Translations under genes and position numbers: made by a program
Notes under the pieces: model-generated
What the model was told of the DNA's origin: nothing
The model's database searches: none
The model's input: only the letters and a program-made list of their open reading frames with translations
In this document: piece by piece, positions 1 through 5,131 of the stretch
Numbering within the stretch: the stretch's first letter is position 1
How the letters are laid out: each line of letters opens with the position of its first letter
Source: Nitrospirota bacterium
GTDB lineage: Bacteria > Nitrospirota > Nitrospiria > JACQBZ01
Direction of reading: 5' to 3'
DNA length: 6,780 nt
Assembly (NCBI GenBank): GCA_016198945.1
Contig: JACQHO010000133.1
Span: 1-6,780 of the forward strand

Positions 1-205
1 GATGTACTATTCGGGCAAGACGTATCAATTGGAGCCCGTCGCTCACCCGTCTTTTATCGAGGGCCGGGTCGGAAAGGTCGTGATCGGGGGCCGCGACGCC
101 GGTCTGATCGGCGAGCTCCATCCGCGGGTCCTTGAGAATTGGCAGATCGCGATGCCCTGCGCCGTTTTTGATCTGGCATTGGATCTTCTCGCGGAATCGT
201 CGTAG
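1..205 (+). CDS. pheT: Phenylalanine-tRNA ligase beta subunit, archaeal/short type, C-terminal fragment (5' partial)
   Basis: This is the last ~67 codons of a gene entering from the left edge, ending in TAG at 203-205. The ATG at position 2 is internal, not a start. PheT forms the alpha2-beta2 enzyme that charges tRNA-Phe in the cytoplasm. What is seen: an HPSFIEGRVG motif followed by a GELHPRVLENW motif and a hydrophobic beta strand (AVFDLALDLL), after which the protein stops. Known of the family: this matches the end of the catalytic-like core of PheT. Ordinary bacterial PheT (~800 aa) continues here with a ferredoxin-fold anticodon-binding (FDX-ACB) domain of about 90 residues, whereas the ~550 aa archaeal/spirochaete-type beta chain ends at this point. 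The 'VLENW' wording also fits the archaeal type. The cupredoxin gene starts 34 nt downstream and may be cotranscribed. No base upstream is available to verify the rest. Confidence 0.85.
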   Translation, partial: MYYSGKTYQLEPVAHPSFIEGRVGKVVIGGRDAGLIGELHPRVLENWQIAMPCAVFDLALDLLAESS

Positions 206-239
206 ACAGGCATTCATCTAAACCAGAAGGAGATGACCT

Positions 240-596
240 ATGATTAGAAAAATCGTTGCGGTCGGGTTTATGTTGAGCATTCTGATGGCCGGAGAGTCGC
301 AAATCTCGTCGGCGGACTCACCCAAGGAGTTCACTCTTGTCGCCATGGTGGAAGGAGGCGCCAAGATATGGAGCCCCGCCACCCTGACGATTTCCAAAGG
401 CGAATCGGTCAAACTGATGCTGAAAAACACGACGGATGCCGAGCACGGTTTTTCGATTGATGAGTTGAATGTCAAAGAGGTGATTCCGGCCGGAGGGACG
501 AAGGAAATAACGGTGAAGGCGGATTCGGCCGGCGCACTGCGCTACTACTGCCACCTCCATAAGGCGCATGTGGGCGGGCAGCTTCTGGTTCAGTAA
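240..596 (+). CDS. Small exported cupredoxin-domain (plastocyanin-like) copper protein
   Basis: A 118-residue protein starting at ATG 240, supported by an AGAAGGAG ribosome binding site at 225-232 with 7 nt spacing. Residues 1-25 form a signal peptide (MIRK, then a hydrophobic stretch, then a polar region ending near S24-A25), so the mature ~93 aa protein should be periplasmic. The body fits a beta-sandwich cupredoxin. H69 (in AEHGFSI) is the upstream copper ligand candidate. A C-terminal YYCHLHKAH motif at 102-110 supplies C104, H107 and H110, and the GGQLLV tail is typical of the fold. Cupredoxins of this size usually carry electrons or handle copper; the partner is unknown. Oddly, the axial position normally held by Met (C-x2-H-x2-M in amicyanin-like proteins) is His110. 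It follows pheT at 34 nt, possibly by read-through; no separate promoter was recognised. The copper-protein call is fairly sure and the exact function is not known. Confidence 0.85.
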   Translation: MIRKIVAVGFMLSILMAGESQISSADSPKEFTLVAMVEGGAKIWSPATLTISKGESVKLMLKNTTDAEHGFSIDELNVKEVIPAGGTKEITVKADSAGALRYYCHLHKAHVGGQLLVQ

Positions 597-613
597 AGAA
601 GAATAAGACTGTC

Positions 614-753
614 TGGGAACAGATTTGCCTGCATGCTGCGGGCCTGCACTCGGCGGGCTTGTGCTTGGCATTTCGCAACCGGGTATTGCAGCCGATGCGT
701 CGCAGTAGTCGGCCGCACTTCACCGACTACAGGCAGACATGAAATCTGTCCCA
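614..753. repeat. Inverted-repeat structure between convergent genes (MITE-like or palindromic spacer)
   Basis: Between the cupredoxin stop (596) and the rplT stop (759) the ends of a ~140 bp stretch are complementary. TGGGAACAGATTT at 614-626 matches AAATCTGTCCCA at 742-753 with one extra base. TGCCTG at 626-631 matches CAGGCA at 730-735. Inside, GTAGTCGG (705-712) and CCGACTAC (723-730) make a perfect 8-bp hairpin with a 10-nt loop. No reading frame of note and no target-site duplication is evident. It could be a small non-autonomous transposable element, a REP-like palindrome, or a bidirectional transcription end for the two convergent units. No T-run follows the hairpin on either strand, so it is not a canonical intrinsic terminator. 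Confidence 0.5.
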
Positions 754-758
754 ACCCG

Positions 759-1121
759 CTAGGCCGCCGCCAGTTTGGACTTGGCCGTTTCCGCGATCTT
801 TGCAAACCCCTGTGGATCCGTAATTGCGAGGTCGGCCAGAACTTTTCGATCCAGCCCGATGCCGGCCTTCTTTAATCCCGAAATGAATTTCGAGTAAGAA
901 AGCCCATGGGTGGATACGGCGGCATTGATCCGCACGATCCAGAGCCGGCGAAAATCCCGCTTCTTCTGCCGACGGTCCCGGTAGGCATACTGCCGGCCTT
1001 TGTCCACCAGCTCGGTCGCGGTGCGAAAGAGCCGGTGTTTCCCGCCGAAAAACCCCTTGGCCAGTTTCAGCCGGTCTTTGCGGCGGGCTCGTGTTTTAGG
1101 ACCTCCTTTTGCGCGTGGCAT
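759..1121 (-). CDS. rplT: 50S ribosomal protein L20
   Basis: A 120-residue, strongly basic protein of normal family length, starting at ATG 1121-1119 after an AAGGAG ribosome binding site (1128-1133 on the plus strand) and ending in TAG at 759. L20 binds 23S rRNA early in assembly of the large subunit, and in several bacteria it also represses its own operon. Family signatures: the N-terminal MPRAKGG segment and the Arg/Lys-rich extension (RRKDRLKLAKGFFGGK), then the YAYRDRRQKKRDFRRLWI helix, and the globular C-terminus with INAA, GLSYSKFISGL and DRKVLADLA. It is the last gene of the thrS-infC-rpmI-rplT block. The 91-nt gap from rpmI is long for this operon and contains hairpins that could be an L20-responsive site. 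Downstream lies an inverted-repeat spacer and then convergent genes. Confidence 0.98.
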   Translation of the reverse strand: MPRAKGGPKTRARRKDRLKLAKGFFGGKHRLFRTATELVDKGRQYAYRDRRQKKRDFRRLWIVRINAAVSTHGLSYSKFISGLKKAGIGLDRKVLADLAITDPQGFAKIAETAKSKLAAA

Positions 1122-1145
1122 ACGTCACTCCTTCTCCTATTATAT

Positions 1146-1200
1146 CGGGGGGCCGCACTTCCGAACCCCCGCGCTCGCACCGGCGAAGCCGGACGCTCGC
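1146..1200 (-). promoter_or_regulatory. GC-rich double hairpin in the rpmI-rplT spacer
   Basis: Two inverted repeats lie in the 91-nt spacer. CGGGGG at 1146-1151 pairs with CCCCCG at 1166-1171 (6 bp, 14-nt loop). CCGGC at 1180-1184 pairs with GCCGG at 1188-1192 (3-nt loop). The second hairpin is flanked by direct copies of CGCTCGC (1172-1178 and 1194-1200). In the mRNA this would sit just upstream of the L20 ribosome binding site. It could be an L20 translational control site, an RNA-processing site or a REP-like insertion; the sequence alone does not decide. Confidence 0.4.
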
Positions 1201-1212
1201 TTATTGTCTATC

Positions 1213-1410
1213 TCAGGCGTAGGGCAACAATCGCTTAATGCTCTGTTGATCGGCCTTCGATACCCGTCCGGAGGCTTTTAGGCGCCGCTTCCGGGACCGG
1301 TTTTTGTGGGTGAGCAGATGGCTTCTTCCGCTCTGTTTGTGTTTGACCTTTCCGGTTCCGGTCTTCTTAAACCGCTTGGCCACTCCTTTATGTGACTTCA
1401 TCTTCGGCAT
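1213..1410 (-). CDS. rpmI: 50S ribosomal protein L35
   Basis: A 65-residue, very basic protein of standard L35 length, with ATG at 1410-1408 and stop TGA at 1215-1213. L35 is a small component of the 50S subunit. The diagnostic MPKMKSHKGVAKRFK start is followed by KTGTGKVKHKQSGRSHLL and the HKNRSRKRRL segment, then a short helix (KADQQSIKRLLPYA). Its ribosome binding site (AAAAGGAA, plus-strand 1419-1426) overlaps the infC stop codon, and only 14 nt separate the two genes. This suggests translational coupling to infC, as expected in the infC-rpmI-rplT operon. Length and residues look normal. Confidence 0.98.
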   Translation of the reverse strand: MPKMKSHKGVAKRFKKTGTGKVKHKQSGRSHLLTHKNRSRKRRLKASGRVSKADQQSIKRLLPYA

Positions 1411-1424
1411 TCGATCGTTTCCTT

Positions 1425-1943
1425 TTAAGCGGTTTGAGGTTTGGGTGACAGTATCAAAATCATGTTGCGTCCTTCCAGCCGAGGATGCTGCTCGATCACG
1501 CCGATATCGTTGACCGCCTCGATCACCTTGGCCAGGGTCGCTTTCCCGGCGTCCAGATAAGCCATCTCCCGACCCCGGAACATCATCGTCACTTTGACCT
1601 TGTCGCTGGCCTGCAAAAATTCACGGATATGACGGGTCTTAAAATCCAGGTCGTGCTTATCCGTGTGAGGCCGCAACTTGATCTCCTTCACATGCGTCGT
1701 TTTCTGGTGTTGTTTCATCGCATGTTGTTTCTTATTCTGCTCGTACTTGAACTTTCCGTAGTCCATGATACGGCAGACGGGCGGTTGAGACGTCGGGGCC
1801 ACTTCCACCAGATCGAGCCCCAACTCGGCCGCCTTGGCGATGGCATCCCGGGTGGGCAGAACCCCCAGTTGTTCGGCGTCGGGGCCGATGACCCTGACTT
1901 CTCGAACCCGGATTTCGTTATTGACACGCTGTTTGACCGCGAT
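1425..1943 (-). CDS. infC: Translation initiation factor IF-3, with AUC start codon
   Basis: IF3 binds the 30S subunit, prevents early 50S joining and checks start-codon/initiator-tRNA pairing. Reading the minus frame upstream of the first conventional codon (TTG 1823-1821) continues the family sequence for 40 more codons: AVKQRVNNEIRVREVRVIG, then the LGVLPTRDAIAKA stretch leading into LGLDLVEVAP. The in-frame stop TAA at 1967-1965 bounds it, and no ATG, GTG or TTG lies between that stop and 1823. The only sensible start is ATC at 1943-1941, 8 nt after a GGAGG box (1952-1956). This gives 172 aa, normal for IF3. The N-domain (~1-75) is followed by the basic linker (DYGKFKYEQNKKQ) and a C-domain with KEIKLRPHTDKHDLDFK and MMFRGREMAYLDAG. 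Non-canonical starts (AUU in E. coli) allow IF3 to repress its own translation, so the same is inferred here. Identity is certain; the exact start is very likely. Confidence 0.95.
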   Translation of the reverse strand: MAVKQRVNNEIRVREVRVIGPDAEQLGVLPTRDAIAKAAELGLDLVEVAPTSQPPVCRIMDYGKFKYEQNKKQHAMKQHQKTTHVKEIKLRPHTDKHDLDFKTRHIREFLQASDKVKVTMMFRGREMAYLDAGKATLAKVIEAVNDIGVIEQHPRLEGRNMILILSPKPQTA

Positions 1944-1951
1944 AGGGAATT

Positions 1952-1958
1952 CCTCCTT
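1952..1958 (-). promoter_or_regulatory. infC ribosome binding site (AAGGAGG)
   Basis: On the minus strand AAGGAGG is a near-perfect match to the anti-Shine-Dalgarno sequence. It lies 8 nt (from GGAGG) before ATC 1943-1941 and far (about 130 nt) from the first conventional start codon in frame. This site decides the AUC start of infC. Confidence 0.85.
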
Positions 1959-1969
1959 CCAAGGTTAAT

Positions 1970-1995
1970 ATCCGATGGGTTCGAATCCCACGGAT
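1970..1995 (-). promoter_or_regulatory. Hairpin in the thrS-infC intergenic mRNA, with tRNA T-arm-like sequence
   Basis: ATCCG (1970-1974) pairs with CGGAT (1991-1995), and TGGG (1976-1979) pairs with CCCA (1987-1990). One A (1975) is bulged and the loop is the 7 nt TTCGAAT. The structure begins 11 nt after the thrS stop and ends about 12 nt before the infC ribosome binding site. Read on the plus strand, GGGTTCGAATCCC matches the consensus T-arm of a tRNA, but no complete tRNA can be folded around it. No T-run follows, so it is more likely an RNA-processing or translational-control element, or a tRNA remnant, than a terminator. Confidence 0.5.
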
Positions 1996-2005
1996 GCACG
2001 TTTGA

Positions 2006-3955
2006 TTAGGTCGATTTATTCAGAACCTCGTTGTTGATCCTCTCGATGAAGGAGGGGATCTCCAGTTCACCGATATTTTCTCCGTTTCGCTTCCGGACCG
2101 AGAGTTTTTGCCCCTGGACCTCCCGTGCGCCGAGGACGACCATGTACGGGGTTTTGGCCTTTTCGGCCTCCCGGATCTTCAGCCCGACCTTCTCATTGCG
2201 CAGATCGGTCTCGACCCTGAAACCGGCCCGGATCAATGCCCCGGCGACGTCCTGAGCGTAGGCATGCTGCTGATCCGTGATCGGCAGGACCTTCACCTGG
2301 ACGGGCGCCAGCCAGAGCGGGAAGGCCCCGGCATAATGCTCGATCAGCACGCCGAAGAACCGCTCGATCGAGCCCATCAGCGCGCGATGGATCATGATGG
2401 GTTGATGTTCCTTCCCGTCCTCGCCGATATAGGACAGATTGAATCGTTCCGGTAGATTGAAATCCACCTGCACGGTCGTGCATTGCCAGGCGCGTCCCAG
2501 CACGTCCTTGATTTTCAGATCAATCTTGGGGCCGTAGAAGACCCCTTCGCCGGGGTCGATCCGGTAGGCCATGTCCTTGGTCTTGAGCGCCGATTCCAGC
2601 GCGGCGGTGGCGCGTTCCCAGTGTTCAGTCGAGCCGACTGATTTTTCAGGACGGGTCGAGACATAGATCTCGTAGTCATCGAACCCGAAGGTCTTCAGCG
2701 TGAAGACGGTCAGATCCAGGACCTTCAGAATTTCCTGTTCGATCTGATCCGGACGGCAGAACAGATGGGCGTCATCCTGAGTAAAACCGCGAACCCGGAG
2801 CAGCCCGTGAAGAACGCCGGAACGCTCGTAACGGTAGACGGTTCCCAACTCCGCGAACCGGAGCGGCAGGTCCCGATAGCTTCGCAAATGGGTTTTGTAG
2901 ATCATGATATGGAAGGGGCAGTTCATCGGCTTGAGTTCGTAATCAATTCCGTCAATGGACATCGGGGCGTACATGTTCTCACGATAGAAATCCAGATGGC
3001 CGCTCCGCTTCCAGAGATCCAGCCGGGCGATATGCGGGGAGCAGACGAAATCGTAGCCGTGACGGAGGTGCTGCTCCCGCCAGAAGTCCTCGATCAACTT
3101 TCGGATGAGCGCGCCCTTGGGATGCCAGATCACCAGTCCCGGTCCGATCTCGTCCATGACGTTGTACAAGTCGAGATCTTTTCCAAGGCGGCGATGATCG
3201 CGCCGCTTGATCTCTTCAAGCCGTTTGAGGTGGGCGTCCAGCGCCTCCTGCGTGGGAAAGGAGGTGCCGTAAATGCGCTGAAGCATCGGGTTCCGCTCAT
3301 CCCCGCGCCAGTACGCCCCCGCGGCCGTCAGCAGTTTAAAGGCCGCGACATGCCGGGTCGAAAAGACGTGAGGCCCGCGGCAGAGGTCGGTGAACGGGCC
3401 CTGCTCGTACACCGTGACGATCTCGTCCTCCGGCAACTCCCGGATCAATTCCAGTTTATACGTTTCTCCCTGTTCCTCGAAAAAACGGAGCGCGTCCTGC
3501 TTTGAAAGCACCTTCCGTTTAAAGACGTGATGGTCGGCCGCGATCTTCTTCATCCGTTGCTCGATCTTTTCAAGATCCTCGGGTGTAAACGGTCGTCCGA
3601 GATCGAAATCGTAATAGAATCCATCTTCGATCGGCGGCCCGATGGCCAGTTTGACGTTCGGAAAAAGTTCCTTCACGGCCTGGGCCATGATATGGGCGCT
3701 GCTGTGGCGGTAGATCTCCTGTCCTTCCGGCGATGAGAAAAAGACCGGCTCAACCGCGACACTGTCCGCAGCCAAAGGGACGTCCGACAGCCGCTGGCCA
3801 AGACCCATGAGAGCGCCGTTGATCTTGAAGGCCACGGGCGTTTCCTTCCAGGACGGCTTGGCCTGGTCCAGCAGGTCGGACAGCAGGCCGTCCTTCGCGA
3901 ACGGCCGTTCCGTCCCATCCGGAAATCGGATGGTGATTGATTTGGAGGGCGTCAT
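2006..3955 (-). CDS. thrS: Threonine-tRNA ligase
   Basis: A class II synthetase of 649 aa that charges tRNA-Thr and edits Ser-tRNA-Thr. Numbering from M at 3955: TGS domain ~1-65 (ITIRFPDG at its start). The editing domain has the HSSAH motif (H84, H88) and C192/H196 in CRGPH. The catalytic core ~250-540 contains motif 2 with R375. The zinc ligands C346 (MNCPFH), H397 (QDDAHLF) and H523 (IMIHRA) have spacings of 51 and 126 residues, identical to E. coli C334/H385/H511. The C-terminal anticodon-binding domain runs from ~545 and starts near LAPVQVKVLPI. Start choice: ATGs in frame at 3991, 3973 and 3955 are possible. 3955 best fits the family N-terminus, and the 12 extra codons include rare TTA and ATA; no start has a strong ribosome binding site. 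It heads the thrS-infC-rpmI-rplT block. All catalytic, editing and zinc residues are present. Confidence 0.97.
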   Translation of the reverse strand: MTPSKSITIRFPDGTERPFAKDGLLSDLLDQAKPSWKETPVAFKINGALMGLGQRLSDVPLAADSVAVEPVFFSSPEGQEIYRHSSAHIMAQAVKELFPNVKLAIGPPIEDGFYYDFDLGRPFTPEDLEKIEQRMKKIAADHHVFKRKVLSKQDALRFFEEQGETYKLELIRELPEDEIVTVYEQGPFTDLCRGPHVFSTRHVAAFKLLTAAGAYWRGDERNPMLQRIYGTSFPTQEALDAHLKRLEEIKRRDHRRLGKDLDLYNVMDEIGPGLVIWHPKGALIRKLIEDFWREQHLRHGYDFVCSPHIARLDLWKRSGHLDFYRENMYAPMSIDGIDYELKPMNCPFHIMIYKTHLRSYRDLPLRFAELGTVYRYERSGVLHGLLRVRGFTQDDAHLFCRPDQIEQEILKVLDLTVFTLKTFGFDDYEIYVSTRPEKSVGSTEHWERATAALESALKTKDMAYRIDPGEGVFYGPKIDLKIKDVLGRAWQCTTVQVDFNLPERFNLSYIGEDGKEHQPIMIHRALMGSIERFFGVLIEHYAGAFPLWLAPVQVKVLPITDQQHAYAQDVAGALIRAGFRVETDLRNEKVGLKIREAEKAKTPYMVVLGAREVQGQKLSVRKRNGENIGELEIPSFIERINNEVLNKST

Positions 3956-4006
3956 GATTATTTTACCGGCCATGATAAACGGTAAAGGCATCGCTCCGAT
4001 CCGGTG

Positions 4007-4064
4007 ATGTGTGTGTTCGAGTCGGGGTCAGAATGATGACTCGTCCAGTAACATGATCACACAT
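4007..4064 (-). promoter_or_regulatory. Nested stem structure in the thrS leader
   Basis: In the untranslated leader of thrS, ATGTGTG (4007-4013) is complementary to CACACAT (4058-4064). Inside this, CGAGTC (4018-4023) is complementary to GACTCG (4038-4043), forming a two-tier hairpin ending shortly before the thrS start region. E. coli ThrRS represses its own translation by binding a structured leader that mimics tRNA-Thr; whether this element does so is unproven. No T-box consensus was recognised. Confidence 0.35.
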
Positions 4065-4094
4065 TCCGTTCGTTTTGATGCCTTTCCATCCGCT

Positions 4095-4123
4095 GATATA
4101 TTATTGATTGATAGATAAGACAA
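4095..4123 (-). promoter_or_regulatory. Putative promoter of thrS operon
   Basis: On the minus strand TTGTCT (4118-4123) and TATATC (4095-4100) are separated by exactly 17 nt, each matching the sigma-70 consensus at 4 of 6 positions in an AT-rich stretch. The -35 box starts directly after the CCA end of the tRNA gene. The predicted transcription start near 4088 gives a ~130-nt leader to thrS ATG 3955. Read-through from the tRNA promoter is also possible. Confidence 0.5.
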
Positions 4124-4198
4124 TGGTAGGCACGGGCGGTCTTGAACCGCCGACCTCTACCGTGTCAAGGTAGCGCTCTACCCCTGAGCTACGCGCCT
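4124..4198 (-). tRNA. tRNA-Val, anticodon GAC
   Basis: A complete 75-nt cloverleaf on the minus strand. The acceptor stem AGGCGCG/CGTGCCT has 7 pairs (one G-T). The D-arm is GCTC-AGGGGTA-GAGC, the anticodon arm CTACC-TTGACAC-GGTAG with anticodon GAC (valine codons GUC/GUU), the variable loop AGGTC, and the T-arm GGCGG-TTCAAGA-CCGCC. The discriminator is A and the CCA tail is encoded (plus-strand TGG 4124-4126). It is a single tRNA between hup and thrS with its own promoter at 4212-4240. All stems pair, so it should be functional. Confidence 0.97.
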
Positions 4199-4211
4199 AT
4201 AAATTGGAAGC

Positions 4212-4240
4212 ATCTTAATATAAACTGCTTGATTTGTCAA
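4212..4240 (-). promoter_or_regulatory. Promoter of tRNA-Val
   Basis: A perfect TTGACA -35 box (4235-4240) is followed after 17 nt by TAAGAT (4212-4217, 4 of 6 consensus). The predicted start near 4205 leaves a leader of only ~7 nt before the mature tRNA 5' end at 4198, as is usual for stable RNA genes. It lies 25 nt beyond the hup stop. Confidence 0.75.
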
Positions 4241-4265
4241 CCAAATAGGCTTGGGTGGAGGAGAG

Positions 4266-4538
4266 CTATTTTATCGCGGTTTTGAGTTCCTTGCCGGCCG
4301 AAAATTTTGGGGCGCGACAGGCCGGAATCTTAATCACGTCTCCGGTCTTGGGATTACGGCCGACCCGCGCTTTCCTTTTTGTGACGGAAAATGTTCCAAA
4401 ACCGATCAGGCTGACCTTTTGTCCCTTTTTAAGGGCGGCGGTGATTCCTTCCAGCGCGGCATTCAGCGCGTCTCCGGCCGCCACCTTACTGATGCCGGCA
4501 TTTCCGGAAATTTTCTCGATCAGTTCCAGCTTGGTCAT
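4266..4538 (-). CDS. hup: HU-family DNA-binding (nucleoid) protein
   Basis: A 90-residue protein, the usual HU length. HU/IHF-family dimers bind and bend DNA with little sequence specificity and help compact the nucleoid. Start at ATG 4538-4536 (MTKLELIEKI), with GGGAG 9 nt upstream; the frame is open farther up to 4724 but that extension would cover the promoter and is not HU-like. The dimerisation helices span ~3-38 and the core strands contain VSLIGFGTFSV (42-52). The DNA-binding arm ~53-76 has the RKARVGRNPKTG signature, with the intercalating proline P63. The C-terminal helix is APKFSAGKELK. C74 in the arm base (IPACRAPKF) is slightly unusual where Lys or Ser is common. The gene has its own promoter (4696-4724) and ~150-nt leader, and stops at TAG 4266-4268. 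It follows a Fis-like gene. HU versus IHF subunit cannot be settled by eye; HU is more likely. Confidence 0.95.
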   Translation of the reverse strand: MTKLELIEKISGNAGISKVAAGDALNAALEGITAALKKGQKVSLIGFGTFSVTKRKARVGRNPKTGDVIKIPACRAPKFSAGKELKTAIK

Positions 4539-4695
4539 GGAAAAAATCTCCCGCCTTTTCAATCCGGAATGATATCGTCCGTTGTGGAATTGACGATGAG
4601 CCGTTGATCTTTGGTCCCTTGCGCAAGCGATTACACGATGAACGGCGGGTGGATGAAAACCGCAGGACCGGGCAACCCGTGTCAAGCGCGTGGGT

Positions 4696-4724
4696 AAAAT
4701 ACCAATTCGATCCGGTGTTGTCAA
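4696..4724 (-). promoter_or_regulatory. Promoter of hup
   Basis: TTGACA (4719-4724) and TATTTT (4696-4701, 4 of 6) are separated by exactly 17 nt, starting 16 nt beyond the fis-like stop. The predicted start near 4689 implies a ~150-nt untranslated leader (4539-4689). That leader contains a perfect palindrome CTTGCGCAAG at 4618-4627 and a second copy of the -35 region sequence (TGTCAAGCG on the plus strand) at 4680-4688. Confidence 0.7.
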
Positions 4725-4740
4725 GCGGAAACTGCCGGGT

Positions 4741-5052
4741 TTATCCGGGGGCGTTTTTTCGGACGCGAATCTTCAACTCTTTGATTTTCTTCCGGAGGGT
4801 GTTTCGGTTCATTCCAAGCAGATGGGCGGCCTGGACCTGATTCCCGTTCGTTTCGTTCAGCGTGATCGTGATCAAGGGGCGTTCGATTTCCCGAAGCAGG
4901 ATCGAATAGAGATTGCGGCCTCCGGAGGCCTTCATCTGCTTGACGAAACCCAGGAGGCGGTGTTCCATGAACTCTTCCAGGGCCAGATCCATGGTCCTTT
5001 TCTGAGGAGCCGGTTTGGTATGGGACGGTGCAACGACGGATGAAACAGACAT
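4741..5052 (-). CDS. fis: Fis-type DNA-binding regulator (HTH_8)
   Basis: A 103-residue protein, close to the 98 aa of E. coli Fis, a nucleoid protein that bends DNA and controls rRNA/tRNA promoters. From M at 5052: a variable N-terminus (1-20), helix A ~22-41 (MDLALEEFMEHRLLGFVKQM), helix B ~46-66 (NLYSILLREIERPLI), and a C-terminal helix-turn-helix ~70-93 with GNQVQAAHLLGMNRNTLRKKI, near-identical in pattern to E. coli Fis [21 protein letters not shown]. Start choice: the open frame reaches TTG 5160, but that TTG is part of the promoter -35 box, so it is not a start. ATG 5052 (AGGG 6 nt upstream) covers all Fis helices; ATG 4992 would lose the N-terminal arm. No receiver or AAA+ domain is attached, so it is a free-standing Fis rather than a split NtrC regulator. 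It lies between clpB and hup, each with its own promoter. Confidence 0.88.
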   Translation of the reverse strand: MSVSSVVAPSHTKPAPQKRTMDLALEEFMEHRLLGFVKQMKASGGRNLYSILLREIERPLITITLNETNGNQVQAAHLLGMNRNTLRKKIKELKIRVRKNAPG

Positions 5053-5131
5053 CGGGAACCCTGGATGAGAAAAGCGGTTGCGCGTATCGGTTATGGTTGC
5101 GGCCGGTGGATGGACGACCGATGCAGGGCTC

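Noticed and set aside
705..730. Intrinsic terminator for rplT or the cupredoxin gene
   Set aside because: The 8-bp hairpin is perfect, but neither strand has a T-run after it.
1425..1823. infC starting at TTG 1823 (132 aa)
   Set aside because: It would remove the first 40 conserved residues of the IF3 N-domain and has no suitable ribosome binding site, whereas AUC 1943 has one.
1925..2000. A complete tRNA on the plus strand around the T-arm-like GGGTTCGAATCCC
   Set aside because: No acceptor, D or anticodon stems can be paired, and the upstream part is infC coding sequence.
2765..3505. 246-codon plus-strand open frame opposite thrS
   Set aside because: It is fully antisense to the conserved catalytic and editing parts of thrS, shows no recognisable domain, and is a shadow of codon bias.
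3956..3991. thrS starting at ATG 3991 (661 aa)
   Set aside because: Possible but less likely: the 12 added residues lie before the usual TGS start, include rare codons, and the GGAG before it is only 2 nt from the ATG.
4539..4724. 62-residue N-terminal extension of the HU protein
   Set aside because: It would begin inside the hup promoter -35 box; HU proteins are ~90 aa and start at MTKLELIEKI, which has its own ribosome binding site.
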